A stretch of 64,000 nt of DNA from contig CM045734.1 in NCBI GenBank assembly GCA_024760905.1, positions 248,001-312,000 on the forward strand. Reading direction: 5' to 3'. How positions within the stretch are numbered: position 1 is the first letter of the stretch; every line of letters starts with the position of its first letter. Below the pieces are notes generated by a model that was given only the letters and a program-made list of their open reading frames with translations, had not been told where the DNA came from and made no database searches. The stretch comes from Plotosus lineatus. Taxonomy: Eukaryota > Chordata > Actinopteri > Siluriformes > Plotosidae. A program made the translations under genes and the position numbers. Below are positions 21,362 to 32,764 of this stretch, in pieces.

Positions 21362-21484
21362 ACATCCCACCCGACCACTTCTATACGCATAAAGACGAAG
21401 GAGGCTGGTCTATATGACACTGTGCTCCTCTTGGACTGTAATAAGTGACACCCTGGGTGTCCGCAATTGCCAACAGAAGGTGAT
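21362..21484 (+). pseudogene. Old plus-strand copy of family exon 3
   Basis: Same decayed exon 3 as 13668-13796, including the lost codons after 'gacactgtgctcctc', with the donor-like 'gaaggtgatg' at the end. Confidence 0.6.
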
Positions 21485-21963
21485 GTGTCTATATTTTATT
21501 AGCAATAAATATCACAGAAAAGAGTTAAGATTTTCTTCATCATTACTACATTAGTACTGTATTAATGAGTAAGACTGTCTATTGAATGTTTTTAAAAAGC
21601 ATATTTTAGTGCATGTAACCAGAGTCATAAATGACCATTCATAATGACATTATACATCACACACATATATAATAATATTATGCTACATGCTACACATGCT
21701 ACAGAACATAAAATCTCACACACAAACATTCTTAACATTAACTTCGGTACAGGACTGGAATATTAACTGAAAAACATTTAAATTTAGCTAGAAGTATCCG
21801 GAATACTAAAGCAGATTCCATTCTGATGATTACCTGGTTTTCATTCACTTCCTTAGCACTTCCACAAAAACTTGATGTCACACTAGCTCTGATTGCTATG
21901 TAGCAGACACTATGTACAGCATAACTTTTTCCTTCCTGAATCATATCAAGCAGTCCTACTTAC
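21485..21963. other. Conserved AT-rich intron 1 segment
   Basis: Corresponds to 13797-14241, with about 150 bases (21490-21650) in inverted order relative to U1. No exon seen. Confidence 0.5.
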
Positions 21964-22025
21964 CTTTTTCTGATCCTTTGTCGCCTTACCGAAGCCTGAG
22001 AAGGTGCACAGCGTTTGGGTGGCAT
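21964..22025 (-). pseudogene. Putative start exon E1, U2
   Basis: Minus-strand ATG at 22025, beginning MPPKRCAPSQAS, donor AAG|GTAAGT. One base shorter than the U1 and U6 copies (tcggta in place of tcgggtaa), so the last 9 codons are read in a different frame. In this copy only, the end phase (2) joins exon 2 at 20949 in frame. Confidence 0.45.
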
Positions 22026-22245
22026 GAATGAGCTGAATTATAATTAATAACACACAGAAAAAGCACACGTGCACAAAGTGGGCATGAAAAAAACGCACCA
22101 TGTGCACCGTCTCAATTAAACTGAAGGAGGGAGTACCGCAATTGGCTGAATTTGAATCACGTGACAGTCACTCGGCAATCCAATACGGGTGGGAGTGGGA
22201 GTGGGCGTGGAGGTGGGGGCGGGAATAAACACGAAGCGTCAAAAC
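22026..22245 (-). promoter_or_regulatory. Putative family promoter (U2)
   Basis: Minus strand, toward E1: GC-rich boxes (cccgccccc, ccacgccc), CCAAT-like elements, a CACGTG E-box at about 22157-22164 and a second cluster 'gtgcacgtgtgc' near 22063-22074. More complete than the U1 copy. Confidence 0.4.
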
Positions 22246-22355
22246 CCCACTTTATATATTTTACATTTATTTATTTATGTATTTATTTGTCTGTTTATTT
22301 ATATATTTATTATTTATTAACACTATGACATATATATACATAAAAAAAAAAAATT

Positions 22356-22450
22356 TGGATCTGTGGCGACCTTGAGGGGTCTTGAACCAGTGATCTTCCG
22401 ATTACAAGTCCAGTACCTTATCCTCAAGGCCATCGCGGATCCATGCAAGT
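22356..22450 (-). repeat. tRNA-derived SINE (U2 copy)
   Basis: Same insertion as 14640-14742, with the B-box-like ggttcaaga on the minus strand. Confidence 0.6.
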
Positions 22451-22639
22451 AATGACACAAAGTAGTGTTTTATTATTATAATTTTATTTTAAAAAATTCT
22501 AGTAAGATAAAAAGAATATATTTGCATCCACACACATATTAAGGATACATGATATATTGATTTGTCTTTATAATGCAATGTAAACAATACCATAAAACAA
22601 TTATATATGCGTATATTTTTTATTATTAATTCAATGTTA

Positions 22640-23905
22640 TTTATTATTGATCATCTTCTTTACCTTTCGGCTTTTCCCTTCAGGGGTTGCCACAGCAAAC
22701 CATCCGCCTCCATCTCACCCTGTCCTCTGCATCTTCCACTCTTACACCAACTACTTTCATGTCCTCCTTCGCCGCATCCATAAATCTCCGCTGTGGTCTC
22801 CCTTTCGGCCTTCTGCTTGGCAGTTCCAGCCTCAGAATCCTACTACCGATATATCCACTATCCCTCCTGTGTCCATGTCCAAACCATCTCGATCTCTGAT
22901 TTTGTCTACAAAACCTCTTACACGTGCTGTTCCTCTGATGTCCTCATTCCTGATCCTATCCATGCTTGTTACTCCCAAAGAGAACCTCGACCTTTTCATC
23001 TCTGCTGCCTCCAGCTCTGCAAGCTGTCCTTTCCCCACTGTTTCTAAACCATACAACATCGTTGGCCTCATCACCGTCTTGTATACTTTTCCCTTCATTA
23101 CTGCCGATACCGTCCTATCACACATCACACCAGACACTTTCACCCAGCCGTTCCGGCCTGCCTGCACACTCTTCTTCACCTCTTTGACTACACTCTCTAT
23201 TGCTCTGGATGGTTGAGCCTAAGAAATTAAAGTCCTCCACCGTCTTCTGTCCAGAGCATACCTCCACCTCTCTAGATTTTCCTCCACTCGTTCTCTGCTC
23301 TCAATACAGATCACAGGTTCTCTTCTAGCTCACATCCTGCCTGTGGGGCATGAGCACTAAGAACATCGAACATCACGCCTTCAATTTCTAACTTGAGACT
23401 CATCACTCTGTCTGACACTCTTTTCACTTCTAAAACATTCCTGACAAACCCCTCTTTCATGATGACTCCTACTCCATTTCTCTTCCCATTCACACCACGA
23501 TAAAACAGCTTAAACGCCGCTCCTGAGCTTCTCGCCTTGCTACCTTTCCACCTGGTCTCCTGAACAACACAGTATGTCCACCTTCCTCCCGTGCATCATG
23601 TCAGCCAGCTCTCCAGCTTTCCCTGTCATAGGTCCAACATTCAAAGTTCCTACTCTCAGGCCTAGACTCATGCCTTCCCTCTTCTCTCTGCTCCTGGTTG
23701 GTTAACAGCACTGACGGCGGTCGTTGTTAACCCGGGCCTCGACCGATCCGGTATGGAATCCTTATTTGTGACTCGCATAAACATTTGTGGTTTTATGTCA
23801 GATGCCCTTCCTGACTCAACCCTCTGAATTTATCCGGCCTTGGGACCGGCGTGAGGAAGAACACTGGCTTGTGCACCCCCACCCCACCCGCCCACGGCTG
23901 CTTTA
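22640..23905 (-). mobile_element. Internally deleted RTE-type LINE
   Basis: The minus strand runs from an RTE 5' region (23905-23640, including 'gttaacaacgaccgcc' as in full copies) through an endonuclease piece (VSDRVMSLKLEIEGVMFDV, about 23420) directly into the RT thumb and C-terminus. The junction is near 23318-23322. Missing is everything from the endonuclease middle to the RT active site. The 3' tail is at 22660. The copy at 49148-50092 has the same junction, so the deletion is older than the segmental duplication. Confidence 0.75.
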
Positions 23906-23943
23906 GTCGTAGTCGATAATATATGATATGATATAATATAATA

Positions 23944-24064
23944 TACAGTTGGCCCCCAACTTACGAAATTAATCCGTTCCAGAGCCCTCTTAATATTGTG
24001 GGGATTTCGTAAACAGGGGTTGCATTTTACATGTTAAAAACCTAATTCGTTCTGAGGCTCCAGT
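23944..24064. repeat. Tigger/pogo-like terminal fragment
   Basis: Begins 'tacagttggcccccaactta', a TA-flanked Tc1/mariner-superfamily-type end, and continues 'cgaaattaatccgttccag'. It is present also at 50126-50246, and the full RTE copy inserted at its inner edge. Only one end remains. Confidence 0.5.
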
Positions 24065-27000
24065 CTTCTTCTTCTTCTTCTTCTTTCGGCTGCTCCCTTC
24101 AGGGGTCGCCACAGCAAATCATCCGCCTCCACCTCACCCTGTCCTCCGCATCTTCTTTTCTGACTCCAACGACCTTCATGTCTTCCTTCACCACATCCAT
24201 AAGTCTCTTCTTTGGTCTTCCTCGAGGCCTTCTGCCTTGTAGTTCCAACCTCAGCATCCTACTGCCAATATACTCACTATCCCTCCTCTGTACATGTCCA
24301 AACCATCTCAATCTAGCCTCTCTGACTTTGTCTCCAAAACATCATACGTGGGCTGTCCCTCTGATGTACTCATTTCTGATCCTATCCATCCTCGTTACTC
24401 CCAGAGAGAACCTGAACATTTTCATCTCCGCTACCTCCAGCTGTGCCTCCTGCCTTTTCCTCAGCGCCACTGTTTCTAATCCATACAACATCGCTGGCCT
24501 CACCACCGTCTTGTACACTTTTCCCTTCATTCTTGCTGACACTCTCTTATCGCACATCACACCGGACACTTTTCTCCAACCATTCCAGCCTGCCTGCACA
24601 CGTTTCTTCACCTCTTTTCCACACTCTCCATTGCTCTGGATTGTTGAGCCTAAGTACTTAAAATCCTCCACCTTCGTTATCTCTGCTCCCTGTAACATCA
24701 CCGTTCCTCCTGGGTCTTTCTCATTCACACACATGTATTCTGATTTTCTGAGGCTAACCTTCATTCCTCTCCTTTCCAGGGCATACCTCCACCTCTCTAG
24801 ATTTTCCTGCACTTGTTCTCTGCTCTCACTACAGATCACGATGTCATCTACAAACATCATAGTCCATGGAGATTTTTGTCTCACCTCGTCTGTCAGCCTG
24901 TCCATCACCACAGCAAACAAGAAGGGGCTCAGAGCTGACCCTTGATGCAGTCCCACCTCCACCTTGAATTCGTCGGTCACACCGACAGCACACCTCACCG
25001 CTGTCTTACATCTCTCATCCATGTCCTGCACCACTCTAACATACTTCTCTGCCACTCCAGACTTCCTCATGCAATACCACAGTTCTTCTCTTGGCACCCT
25101 GTCATATGCTTTTTCCAGATCCACAAAGGCACAATGTAGCTCCCTCTGACCTTCTCTGTACTTCTCTATTAACATCCTCAAAGCAAACATTGCATCTGTG
25201 GTGCTCTTTCTTGGCATGAAACCAAACTGTTGTTCACAAATGCTGACCTCTGCCCTTAGTCTAGCTTCCACTATTCTTTCCCATAACTTCATCGTATGGC
25301 TCATCAACTTTATCCCTCTGTAGTTGCTGCAACTCTGCACGTCTCCCTTGTTCTTAAAAATGGGCACCAGCACACTTCTCCTCCACTCCTCCGGCATCTG
25401 CTCACTCTCTAGTACCTTGTTGAATGTTCTTGTCAGAAAATCTACTGCTACCTCTCCTAGACACTTCCATACCTCCACAGGTATATCATCAGGACCAACT
25501 GCCTTTCCATTCTTCATCCTCTTCAATGCCCTTCTCACTTCACCCTTACTGATCTTTGCTACATCCTGCTTCTCAATGGTCACCTCTTCTACTCTTTTTT
25601 CTCTCTCATTTTCCTCATTCATCAGCTCTTCAAAGTACTCTTTCCATCTTCCCAGCACACTTCTGTCATCAGTCAATACATTTCCCTCTCTGTCCTTTAT
25701 CAATCTAACTTGCTGCACATCCTTCCCATCTCTATTTCTCTGCCGTGCCAACCTGTATAGATCATTTTCTCCCTCTTTACTATCCAACCTATCATACAAG
25801 TCATCATACGCCCTCTGTTTGGCCTTAGCCACTGCTACTTTCGCCTTACGCTGTGTCTCCCTGTACTCCTGTTTACTCTCTTCGGTTCTCTCAATGTCCC
25901 ACTTCTTCTTAGCTAACCTGTTCCTTTGTACACACTCCTGCACTTCCTCATTCCACCACCAAGTCTCCTTATCTACTTTCCTTCCAGAGGACACACCAAG
26001 TACTCTCTTACCCTGATCACATTTGCTGTGGTTGTCCAGTCATTTGGAAGCACTTCCTGGCCACCCAAAGCCTGTTTCAATTCCTCCTTGAAGACAACAT
26101 GACACTCTTCCTTTTTCAGCTTCCACCACTTTGTCTTCTGCTCTGCCTTTGCCTTTTTCACCTTTCTCACCATGAGAGTCATCCTGCACACCACCATCCT
26201 ATGCTGTTTGGCAACACTCTCACCCACTATGACTTTGCAGTCACTGACTTCCTTCAAATTACATCGCCTACACAAGATGTAGTCTACCTGTGTGCTCCTA
26301 CCTCCGCTTTTATAAGTCACCCTATGCTCCTGTTTCTTCTGGAAGAAAGTATTCACCACAGCCATTTCCATCCTTTTTGCAAAATCTATCAACACCTGTC
26401 CTTCTGCGTTCCTGTCCTGGATACCAAACCTGCCCATCACTTCCTCGTCCCCTCTGTTGCCTGCACCAACATGTCCATTGAAGTCTGCACCAATGACCAC
26501 TCTTTCACCTCTGGGGGTACTCTGCATAACTTCATCTAAGTCACTCCAGAATCTCTCCTTCTCTTCTAGCTCACATCCTGCCTGTGGGGCATAAGCACTA
26601 ACAACATTGAGCATTACACCTTCAATTTCTAACTTGAGACTCATCACTCTGTCTGACACTCTTTTCACTTTTAGAACATTCCTGACAAACTCCTCCTTCA
26701 AGATGACTCCTACTCCATTTCTCTTCCCATCCACCCCGTGATAAAATAGCTTAAACCCTGCTCCTAAGCTTTTAGCTTTGCTACCGTTCCACCTGGTCTC
26801 CTGAACACACAGTATGTCCACCTTCCTCCTCTGCATCATGTCAGCCAGCTCTCTACCTTTTCTTTGCATAGTTCCAACATTCAAAGTCCCCACTCTCAGT
26901 CCTAGACTCATGCCTTTCCTCTTCTCTCTCTGCCTATGGACACGCCTCCCACCTCTCCTTCTTCAACGTCTTCGACCAACAGTAGTCCAATTTCCATCAG

Positions 27001-27216
27001 CACCCTGTTGATTGACAGCACTGATGGCGGTCGTTGTTAACCTGGGCCTCGACCAATCCGGTATGGGGGTAATACTTCTGATTTGCATCATAAATATTTG
27101 GCATTGGTTTTACGTCGGATGCCCTTCCTGACACAACCCTCTGCATTTCTCCGGGCTTGGGACCGGCATGAGGGGGAGTGACACTGGTTAGTGCCCCCCA
27201 ACCTCATGGCTGCATT
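24065..27216 (-). mobile_element. Near full-length RTE-type LINE
   Basis: 3.15 kb on the minus strand: 5' UTR (27216-26912), endonuclease, RT, and the 3' tail ctgtggcgacccctgaaggg with (GAA)n (24065-24117). The duplicated segment at 50241-50251 carries the uninterrupted target ('ccagtctttggactggat'), so this insertion postdates the duplication or was never in that copy. It is the best-preserved RTE here and probably a recent insertion. Confidence 0.85.
24099..26911 (-). pseudogene. Endonuclease-reverse transcriptase of the RTE LINE
   Basis: Minus-strand ATG at 26911 starts an APE-type endonuclease (GTLNVGTMQRKGRELADMM, VQETRWNGSK, IGADFNGHVG near 26480, TQVDYILCRR near 26280, final catalytic His in AKQHRMVVCR). 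One frameshift at about 25975-26015 leads into the RT (25994-24342): ALKRMKNGKAVGPDDIPVEV, CAFVDLEKAYDRVP, LHQGSALSPFLFAVV, then MMFVDDIVIC. The active-site box is FVDD where relatives here have FADD; both catalytic Asp are present. A second shift near 24340 precedes the C-terminal piece (RWFGHVQRRDSEYIGSRML, 24311-24099). Two frameshifts make it inactive as read. Confidence 0.85.
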
Positions 27217-27378
27217 CTGTGGACTGGATAAACCCCATAAACCCTTTAAAAATGATAAAGGTACACCAATTTTGTCTGAAATATGTGTTAAAAGTTAAAT
27301 CTGTTCGAACAGCAGTCCGAGTAATAGCGATTATCTCTGCTGGCCCACTATATTTAGGATCATCACCTAATTGTCAAG

Positions 27379-30300
27379 ATCAAGATGGCGGCCGTGAGGC
27401 TCGCCCCGGTACAAGCTCTGCTTCTATGTCTTGCACTTTTGTCAATGTTTTATTTTAAAAAGTCGGAATGTCTTCTCACATACACTCGTTGGGAGTTACT
27501 ATCCCTCAGAGCAAACTCAGCAGCGACTGTTTCATCCATGATCTCATCGCTACCTGCGGAAATTCTAGACATGAACAACTCATCTGGATATCCGACCTCC
27601 TGGAGACGCAAGCGAGACAGGCGGAAGCGACGAGCCGGCGTCCTTTCCAGGTTCAGGAAGCGGCCGTACCGGCCACCTTTACCGGTTCTGCTGCTGACAA
27701 ACGTGAGATCTATCAGAAATAAAATTGACGAACTCTTCCTTCTTCTTCAAAATAAGAAGGATTACAAAGACTGTTCTGCCATCTGCCTGACCGAGACCTG
27801 GCTCGACCACAGCGTGCCAGACCAGGCGGTAACCCCGCCCGGCTTCTCACTCTACCGTGCCGACAGGTCAGTCAAGCTATCTACAAAAACTAAAGGTGGT
27901 GGAATTTGTTTCTTGATTAACCAACGCTGGTGTAGCAACACGACTGTATTAAACACTACTTGTTCACCACAATTGGAATACATCAGCGTGAAATGCAGAC
28001 CCGCCTACCTCCCGAGAGAATTTGCCTCCGTTATACTGATTGGCGTTTACATCCCGCCATCGGCTAACGCCAACTTCGCCATCACGGAGCTTGCAACCTA
28101 CATATCAACCGTTGAAAACTCTCATCCCGATGCAGTCGTCACTGTGCTCGGTGACTTTAATCATACCAGCTTGTCCACCGAACTCCCCAACTATATTCAA
28201 CAGGTCACATGTCCTAGCAGAGGCACGAACACACTGGACCATTGCTACGTCACCATCAGCGATGCTTACCGAGCTTTCCCGAGGGCTCCGCTCGGAACGT
28301 CCGACCACGCCATGCTGCTCCTCATCCCGAAATACAAACAAAAACTTAAATCCACAAACTCCACATCCAAAACAGTTAAGTCCTGGTCCAAGGCAGCCGT
28401 TGAGACTTTGAGAGGCTGCTTTGAATGCACTGATTGGGATGTATTCACTGCAGGCAAGAACTGCCTCGACGTGCTCACGGACGTGGTGTCGTCATACATC
28501 AACTTCTGCGTGGATCTGTGTATCCCAACAAAACCTGTGGTGCCTTACAGTAATAACAAACCTTGGTTTTACAAAAGATATCTTACTCATACGCAAGAAA
28601 AAGAACTCTGCTTTCCTCAGCGGAGACAAGGAGTCATACACCACTGCCAAATATCAATTGAGGTCTGCAATCAGGAAAGCTAAATCAAACTATGCAATAA
28701 AGCTGGAACATCAGATCACATCAAACAATACCCGATATGTATGGAAAAAACTAAAGGACATGACTGATTACAAAAACCCCTCCATTTCATCTGACATTGA
28801 TATGGACCTTCCAAACACACTCAATGAGTTCTATGGGAGGTTTGAACAGTCCCCAGTCCCCCCCTATCCCCTCCCTCACCCCCTCCCACACCCCTCATTT
28901 CACATCCAGGAGGAAGAGGTCAGGAACATCTTTAAGAAAAATAACAAGAGGAAAGCAGCTGGCCCAGACGGGATCACCCCTGCTGTTCTTAAGTACTGCG
29001 CAGCTCAACTGGCCCCAATATTCACCTCCATCTTTAATACGTCCCTCCGCCACTGTACAGTTCCACTGTGTTTCAAGGTTTCATCCATAATCCCTGTCCC
29101 AAAATCATCAAAGATCTCATGTCTCAACGACTACAGACCAATCGCCCTAACATCCGTGGTCATGAAGTCGTTTGAACGCATCATCCTCAATCATCTGAAG
29201 GCACCCACTACCCCCCTGCTCGACCCTCATCAATTTGCTTACCGTGACAACAGGTCTGTTGAGGATGCCGTCAACCTAGCCCTCTACCACATCTTACAGC
29301 ACCTTGAGCCTCCTAACAGCTATGCTCATATCCTTTTCATTGACTTCAGTTCTGCTTTTAACACAATAAACCTGGTCAACCTCTTCAATAAACTGACGGA
29401 CATGAACATTGACCCCTGTCTACGCCATTGGTTATGGAGCTTCCTATGGAAAAGGCAACAAAGGGTTAAGATGGGTAACCTCTCATCTCGACCTCTGACC
29501 CTCAGCACAGGTGTCCCCCAGGGTTGCGTCCTCTCACCATGGCTTTTTTCTCTGTACACAAACCATATGACATCCCATCACAGTTCAGTTTCCATTTTTA
29601 AATATGCAGACGACACTACTATCATTGGACTCATAACTATGGATAATGAACACCAGTACCGCCAACAAGTAGCCCAAGCTGTCTCCTGGTGCCAAGAAAA
29701 CAATCTCCAGCTCAACCCATCCAAAACACAAGAACTAATAATTGACTTCAGGCACACAGCCTCACTCAAAACTCCCATTCACATCTCCAATGAACCCATA
29801 TCCATAACTGACTTTTTCAAATTTCTCGGCACTCACATTAACAATACACTAAAATGGAACACTAACACAGATTACATTCACAAAAAAGTCCACCAAAGAC
29901 TGTTTTTCCTGAGACAGCTCAAGAAATTTAGAGTGAAAACAAATCTCCTCCTCCGTTTCTACTCCGCCATCATTGAGAGCACTCTCACTTCATCCATAAC
30001 GGTTTGGTATGGCAGCCTAGACAGCAAATCACAGAAAAAACTACAGCGCATTGTCAATAAATCATCTAGGATCATTGGCACCCCCCCCCCTTCCATCAGT
30101 CCAATCAATATATCATAAACGCTCAATCTTAAGAGCACAAAAAATCATCTCTGATCCCTCTCACCCTGCCCATCATTTGTTTCAACCGCTGCCCTCTAGG
30201 AGGCGATATCGATCTCTACCCACCAGAACATCCCGTTTCAAGAACAGTTTCTTCCCCACAGTCATAAGGACTCTGAACTCTTTGCACTGAATGTACATTA

Positions 30301-30513
30301 CAGCCTTGTTTGTCTTTTTGTTGTCCGTTATTACTGTTGTTGTTATGGATATGTTTGTAATCATTTGGTTTCATGTGTGCTGTCTTTGTTGTATGATGTG
30401 TGTTGTTAATGGCCTTTGTAACTTTTGTCATAGCTGAGTGCTGTACCGACAGCAAATTCCACCAACTTGGTTGTGTGGTCCTTAATAAATAAATGAAATG
30501 AATGAATGAAATG
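27379..30513 (+). mobile_element. CR1/L2/Rex1-group LINE, near full length
   Basis: 3.1 kb, ending in an ATGA-rich tail (30481-30513). It interrupts a retroelement integrase remnant: the flanks 'tcatcacctaattgtc' and 'gagccgtaccagtacc' are adjacent at 50395-50425 in the duplicate, which carries about 10 bases lost here. Endonuclease-type LINEs can cause such small target deletions. The clade within CR1/L2/Rex1 is not resolved by eye. Confidence 0.8.
27385..30118 (+). pseudogene. Endonuclease-reverse transcriptase of the CR1/L2-group LINE
   Basis: First part (27385-28600): a basic N-terminus (RRKRDRRKRRAGVLSRFRKR), then the APE endonuclease with LLTNVRSIRNKIDELFLLL, CLTETWLDHSV, VTVLGDFNHTS (about 28140) and TSDHAMLLLI (about 28300). 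A frameshift at about 28585-28600 moves into the second part (to 30118): KAAGPDGITPAVLK, ILFIDFSSAFNTI (catalytic Asp, about 29330), GVPQGCVLSPWLFSLYTNH, and KYADDTTIIG (about 29600). The C-terminus FFLRQLKKFRVK is followed by a premature stop at 30118 after a run of C; remaining C-terminal codons continue in another frame to about 30290. Otherwise well preserved. Confidence 0.85.
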
Positions 30514-30745
30514 AAGAGCCGTACCAGTACCATGTCTGCCACCTGAAACGGGCGAGTAGGCACAGGAGGTCGTAACGGTGTAGATTTATTCGCATCTGTC
30601 CATAATTCATGCAGTTTATCAATTAGGGCAGCAGAGTACTCGTCCATGTGGACTGGTAAATCAGATGTACACAGGGCTGACTGACCTTTTCTCCACGACA
30701 GAGGAAAAGGCCGCCCAAAAAACGAGTGACCAAAAACGACCAATA
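30514..30745 (-). pseudogene. Retroelement integrase C-terminal remnant (part 1 of split copy)
   Basis: Minus strand has HMDEYSAALIDKLHELWTDA, then RPFQVADMVLVRLF, a retroviral integrase C-terminal motif (D-M-V-L-V). Its continuation lies beyond the inserted LINE at about 27378-27290, and the whole is intact in order at 50310-50665. Confidence 0.6.
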
Positions 30746-31198
30746 AAGATAAGGAGGCTGGTCTATGTGAGAAATCCTGCGATGACACTGTGCTCCCTTT
30801 GGACTTTAATACGTGAGACCCTGGGTGTCCACAATTGCCAGCAGAAGGTGAAACGTCATTATAAATGGTTTTTCAGCACCAGTTGCAGCACTGTCACGCA
30901 CGTCTTGTTTCTTGGTGTGATGCTAATATTAATATTTCTTTCTCGTCATCCTTATTCAAAGGTCGACAATGTGTCACGTTTCCTGCGGTACCTGCAGCCG
31001 ACCGGGGATGAACTGAGAATGGACTTCTTAAGTAAGAGCCAACAATCACGGGAGTACCTCAGCAGCCTCTGCCGCACAGAAATGTGTGCAGCCGCAACAA
31101 TAAATTGTTGAAAGAATACGATCGGGTTTTTCGACAGGCTGGACCTGACGATGGCAGAGAAAGACCTCCGTGACAACCTCCAGGCCTTCAAGGAAATT
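30745..31198 (+). pseudogene. Old plus-strand copy of family exons 3-4
   Basis: Exon 3 remnant 30750-30847 (RETLGVHNCQQ in one frame). Exon 4 starts after 'ttcaaag' at about 30961 with VDNVSRFLRYLQPTGDELRM; the frame breaks after about 40 codons ('gcagccgcaacaataaattg') and the exon resumes with LDLTMAEKDLRDNLQAFKE. At about 31199 it jumps to the sequence that follows exon 3 elsewhere, so the end of exon 4 and the exon 5 region are deleted compared with 50655-51375. Confidence 0.65.
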
Positions 31199-31311
31199 CT
31201 CAACAGAAGGTGATGTGTCATTATGAATGTTCATATGCGCTAAAATATGCTTTTTAAAAACATTAAATAGACAGTCTTCCTCATTAATAAAGTACTCATG
31301 TAATCTGTCTG

Positions 31312-31662
31312 TCTTCCTTTCGGCTTTTTCCCCTTTTACTCCGGAGTTGCCACAGCGAATCATCTGATTGGCACGTTTGATTTGGCAGAGTTTTTTACGT
31401 CGGATGCCCTTCCTGTCACAACCCTTTTTAGCGAGGGACAGAAACACGCTGACGACTTTACAGTCTACTCCTTACGAAAGTCAGCAATGGTTCTTTTACA
31501 TGCCTCTCACCATAGACAGTGAGAGACATGGCCCACCTTTGATAACCCAGTTAGCTGCACTGGGTGGGCGTGACAACCTTGTGGAGAGTGGGACTCGAAC
31601 CCCCAACCTTGGGATCAGCGATCCAGAACCCTATACTACTAGACCACCAATACCCGTCACAG
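31312..31662 (-). repeat. tRNA-derived SINE with RTE-like 3' tail
   Basis: The minus strand starts with a tRNA-like head (A box 'tggtctagtagtataggg', B box 'ggttcgagtcc') and ends in 'gccgaaag', the end of the RTE LINEs here. Flanked by imperfect direct repeats (agtactcatgtaa and agtactaatgta). Second copy at 61021-61376. The shared tail suggests mobilisation by the RTE machinery. Confidence 0.75.
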
Positions 31663-31734
31663 TACTAATGTAGTACTGAAGAAAATCATAACTTTTTTTT
31701 CTGTGATATTGATTGATAATAAAATATGAACATT

Positions 31735-31776
<42 letters not shown>

Positions 31777-31904
31777 AATAATATTATGCTACATGCTACA
31801 GAACATAAAATCTAACACACAAACAGTCTTAACATTAACTCCGGTACAAGACTGGAATATTAACTGAAAAACATTGGAATATTATATTACTATATAGCTA
31901 GAAG
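31663..31904. other. Family intron 1 remnant; start exon deleted
   Basis: Matches 51535-51830, then jumps at 'agctagaagtat|aaggggtcg' straight into the 3' UTR of U3. The start exon and promoter present at 51.9-52.08 kb are missing here. It contains a TATA run at 31740-31772. Confidence 0.55.
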
Positions 31905-32131
31905 TATAAGGGGTCGAAGCTGACAAAAGATTAAGGTTTCTGAATTATGTTCAACTGTTATGATGTTTCAACATGTCGAGAGCAGGTCTTCCACCCCGAA
32001 CCTTGGGATCGATTATCTAGTGTCTTACTTCCAGGTCACCCCTTTCCTGTCTATAGATTGAGGCATGTAAAGGGATACTAACAAAACAAATAATAATACG
32101 AACAACAACAATAATTGTTGTAAAAATACTG

Positions 32132-32137
32132 TTTATT
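32132..32137 (-). terminator. Polyadenylation signal AATAAA (U3)
   Basis: Minus-strand AATAAA about 220 bases past the SET stop codon, conserved in U2 and U4. Confidence 0.5.
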
Positions 32138-32356
32138 GAACATGATCAGATATGAGATACTAATATAGTATATATTGATGTCAAAATATTTTGAGCAAGT
32201 GCAAAAAAAAAAAAAATACAAGAAAAAAAAAAAATAATAATAAAAACAAACCCCTCCCCCCACACTGTGCAGAAAACTTGTCTGGGCATAACACATATCA
32301 TGCATTAATTGTGCACAATGAATACAATCAGTCTCTCAACCATTTCTCTCTTTCAG

Positions 32357-32764
32357 CTAACGGTCAAGCCACTCCAGGTCAAGTCCTTCTCCCTTAAATG
32401 ACTTTCTATTGACCCCATAGTCAAAAAGCAGCTCACCGTCTACAGGAATGTCTTTTATGGCTCTGAACAAGATCACATCTTTGTCCTCACCGTTGTCTTT
32501 GAGCACGCAGTGCAGTGGCTTTAAATTAGCTCTTTTCGAGGAATGGTTGATCCTCCGTCCAAATGTGTCTTTACCTGGGTGACACTCGCACGAGGAAGAC
32601 TCGGCATCGACACAGAGATCCTTCCGCACAGCTGTAAAGAAAAAAGGTAGGCTGGCTGGATGTTGGGGTCATTCATTTTCCACGACCCTCAGCAGCGGTG
32701 ATCACCTTTCCGTGGTAATCACACACGATGTCGCCTTTAGAAAATGGTTTGGCTGCGACTACAC
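32357..32764 (-). pseudogene. KMT5A/SETD8-like SET-domain exon (E11), U3
   Basis: After an AG acceptor (32765-32771) the exon reads VVAAKPFSKGDIVCDYHGKV, then ITAAEG; a single-base loss at about 32681 gives a stop. After the T-run (six T where in-frame reading needs seven) the frame is open to the end: VRKDLCVDAESS, TFGRRINHSSKRANLKP (NHS cofactor-binding motif), ILFRAIKDIPVDGELLFDYG (catalytic Tyr motif) and a stop at 32357. SET domains of this group mono-methylate histone H4 Lys20. Order and spacing match KMT5A closely. This is the only SET copy here with an intact C-terminal half. Confidence 0.8.

Noticed and set aside
24178..24945. 255-codon plus-strand ORF and similar ones at 25324-26016 and 26099-26539
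   Set aside because: Antisense shadows of the minus-strand RTE reverse transcriptase and endonuclease.
30216..30788. 190-codon minus-strand ORF as one gene
   Set aside because: It joins LINE 3' UTR sequence to the integrase remnant across an insertion boundary.
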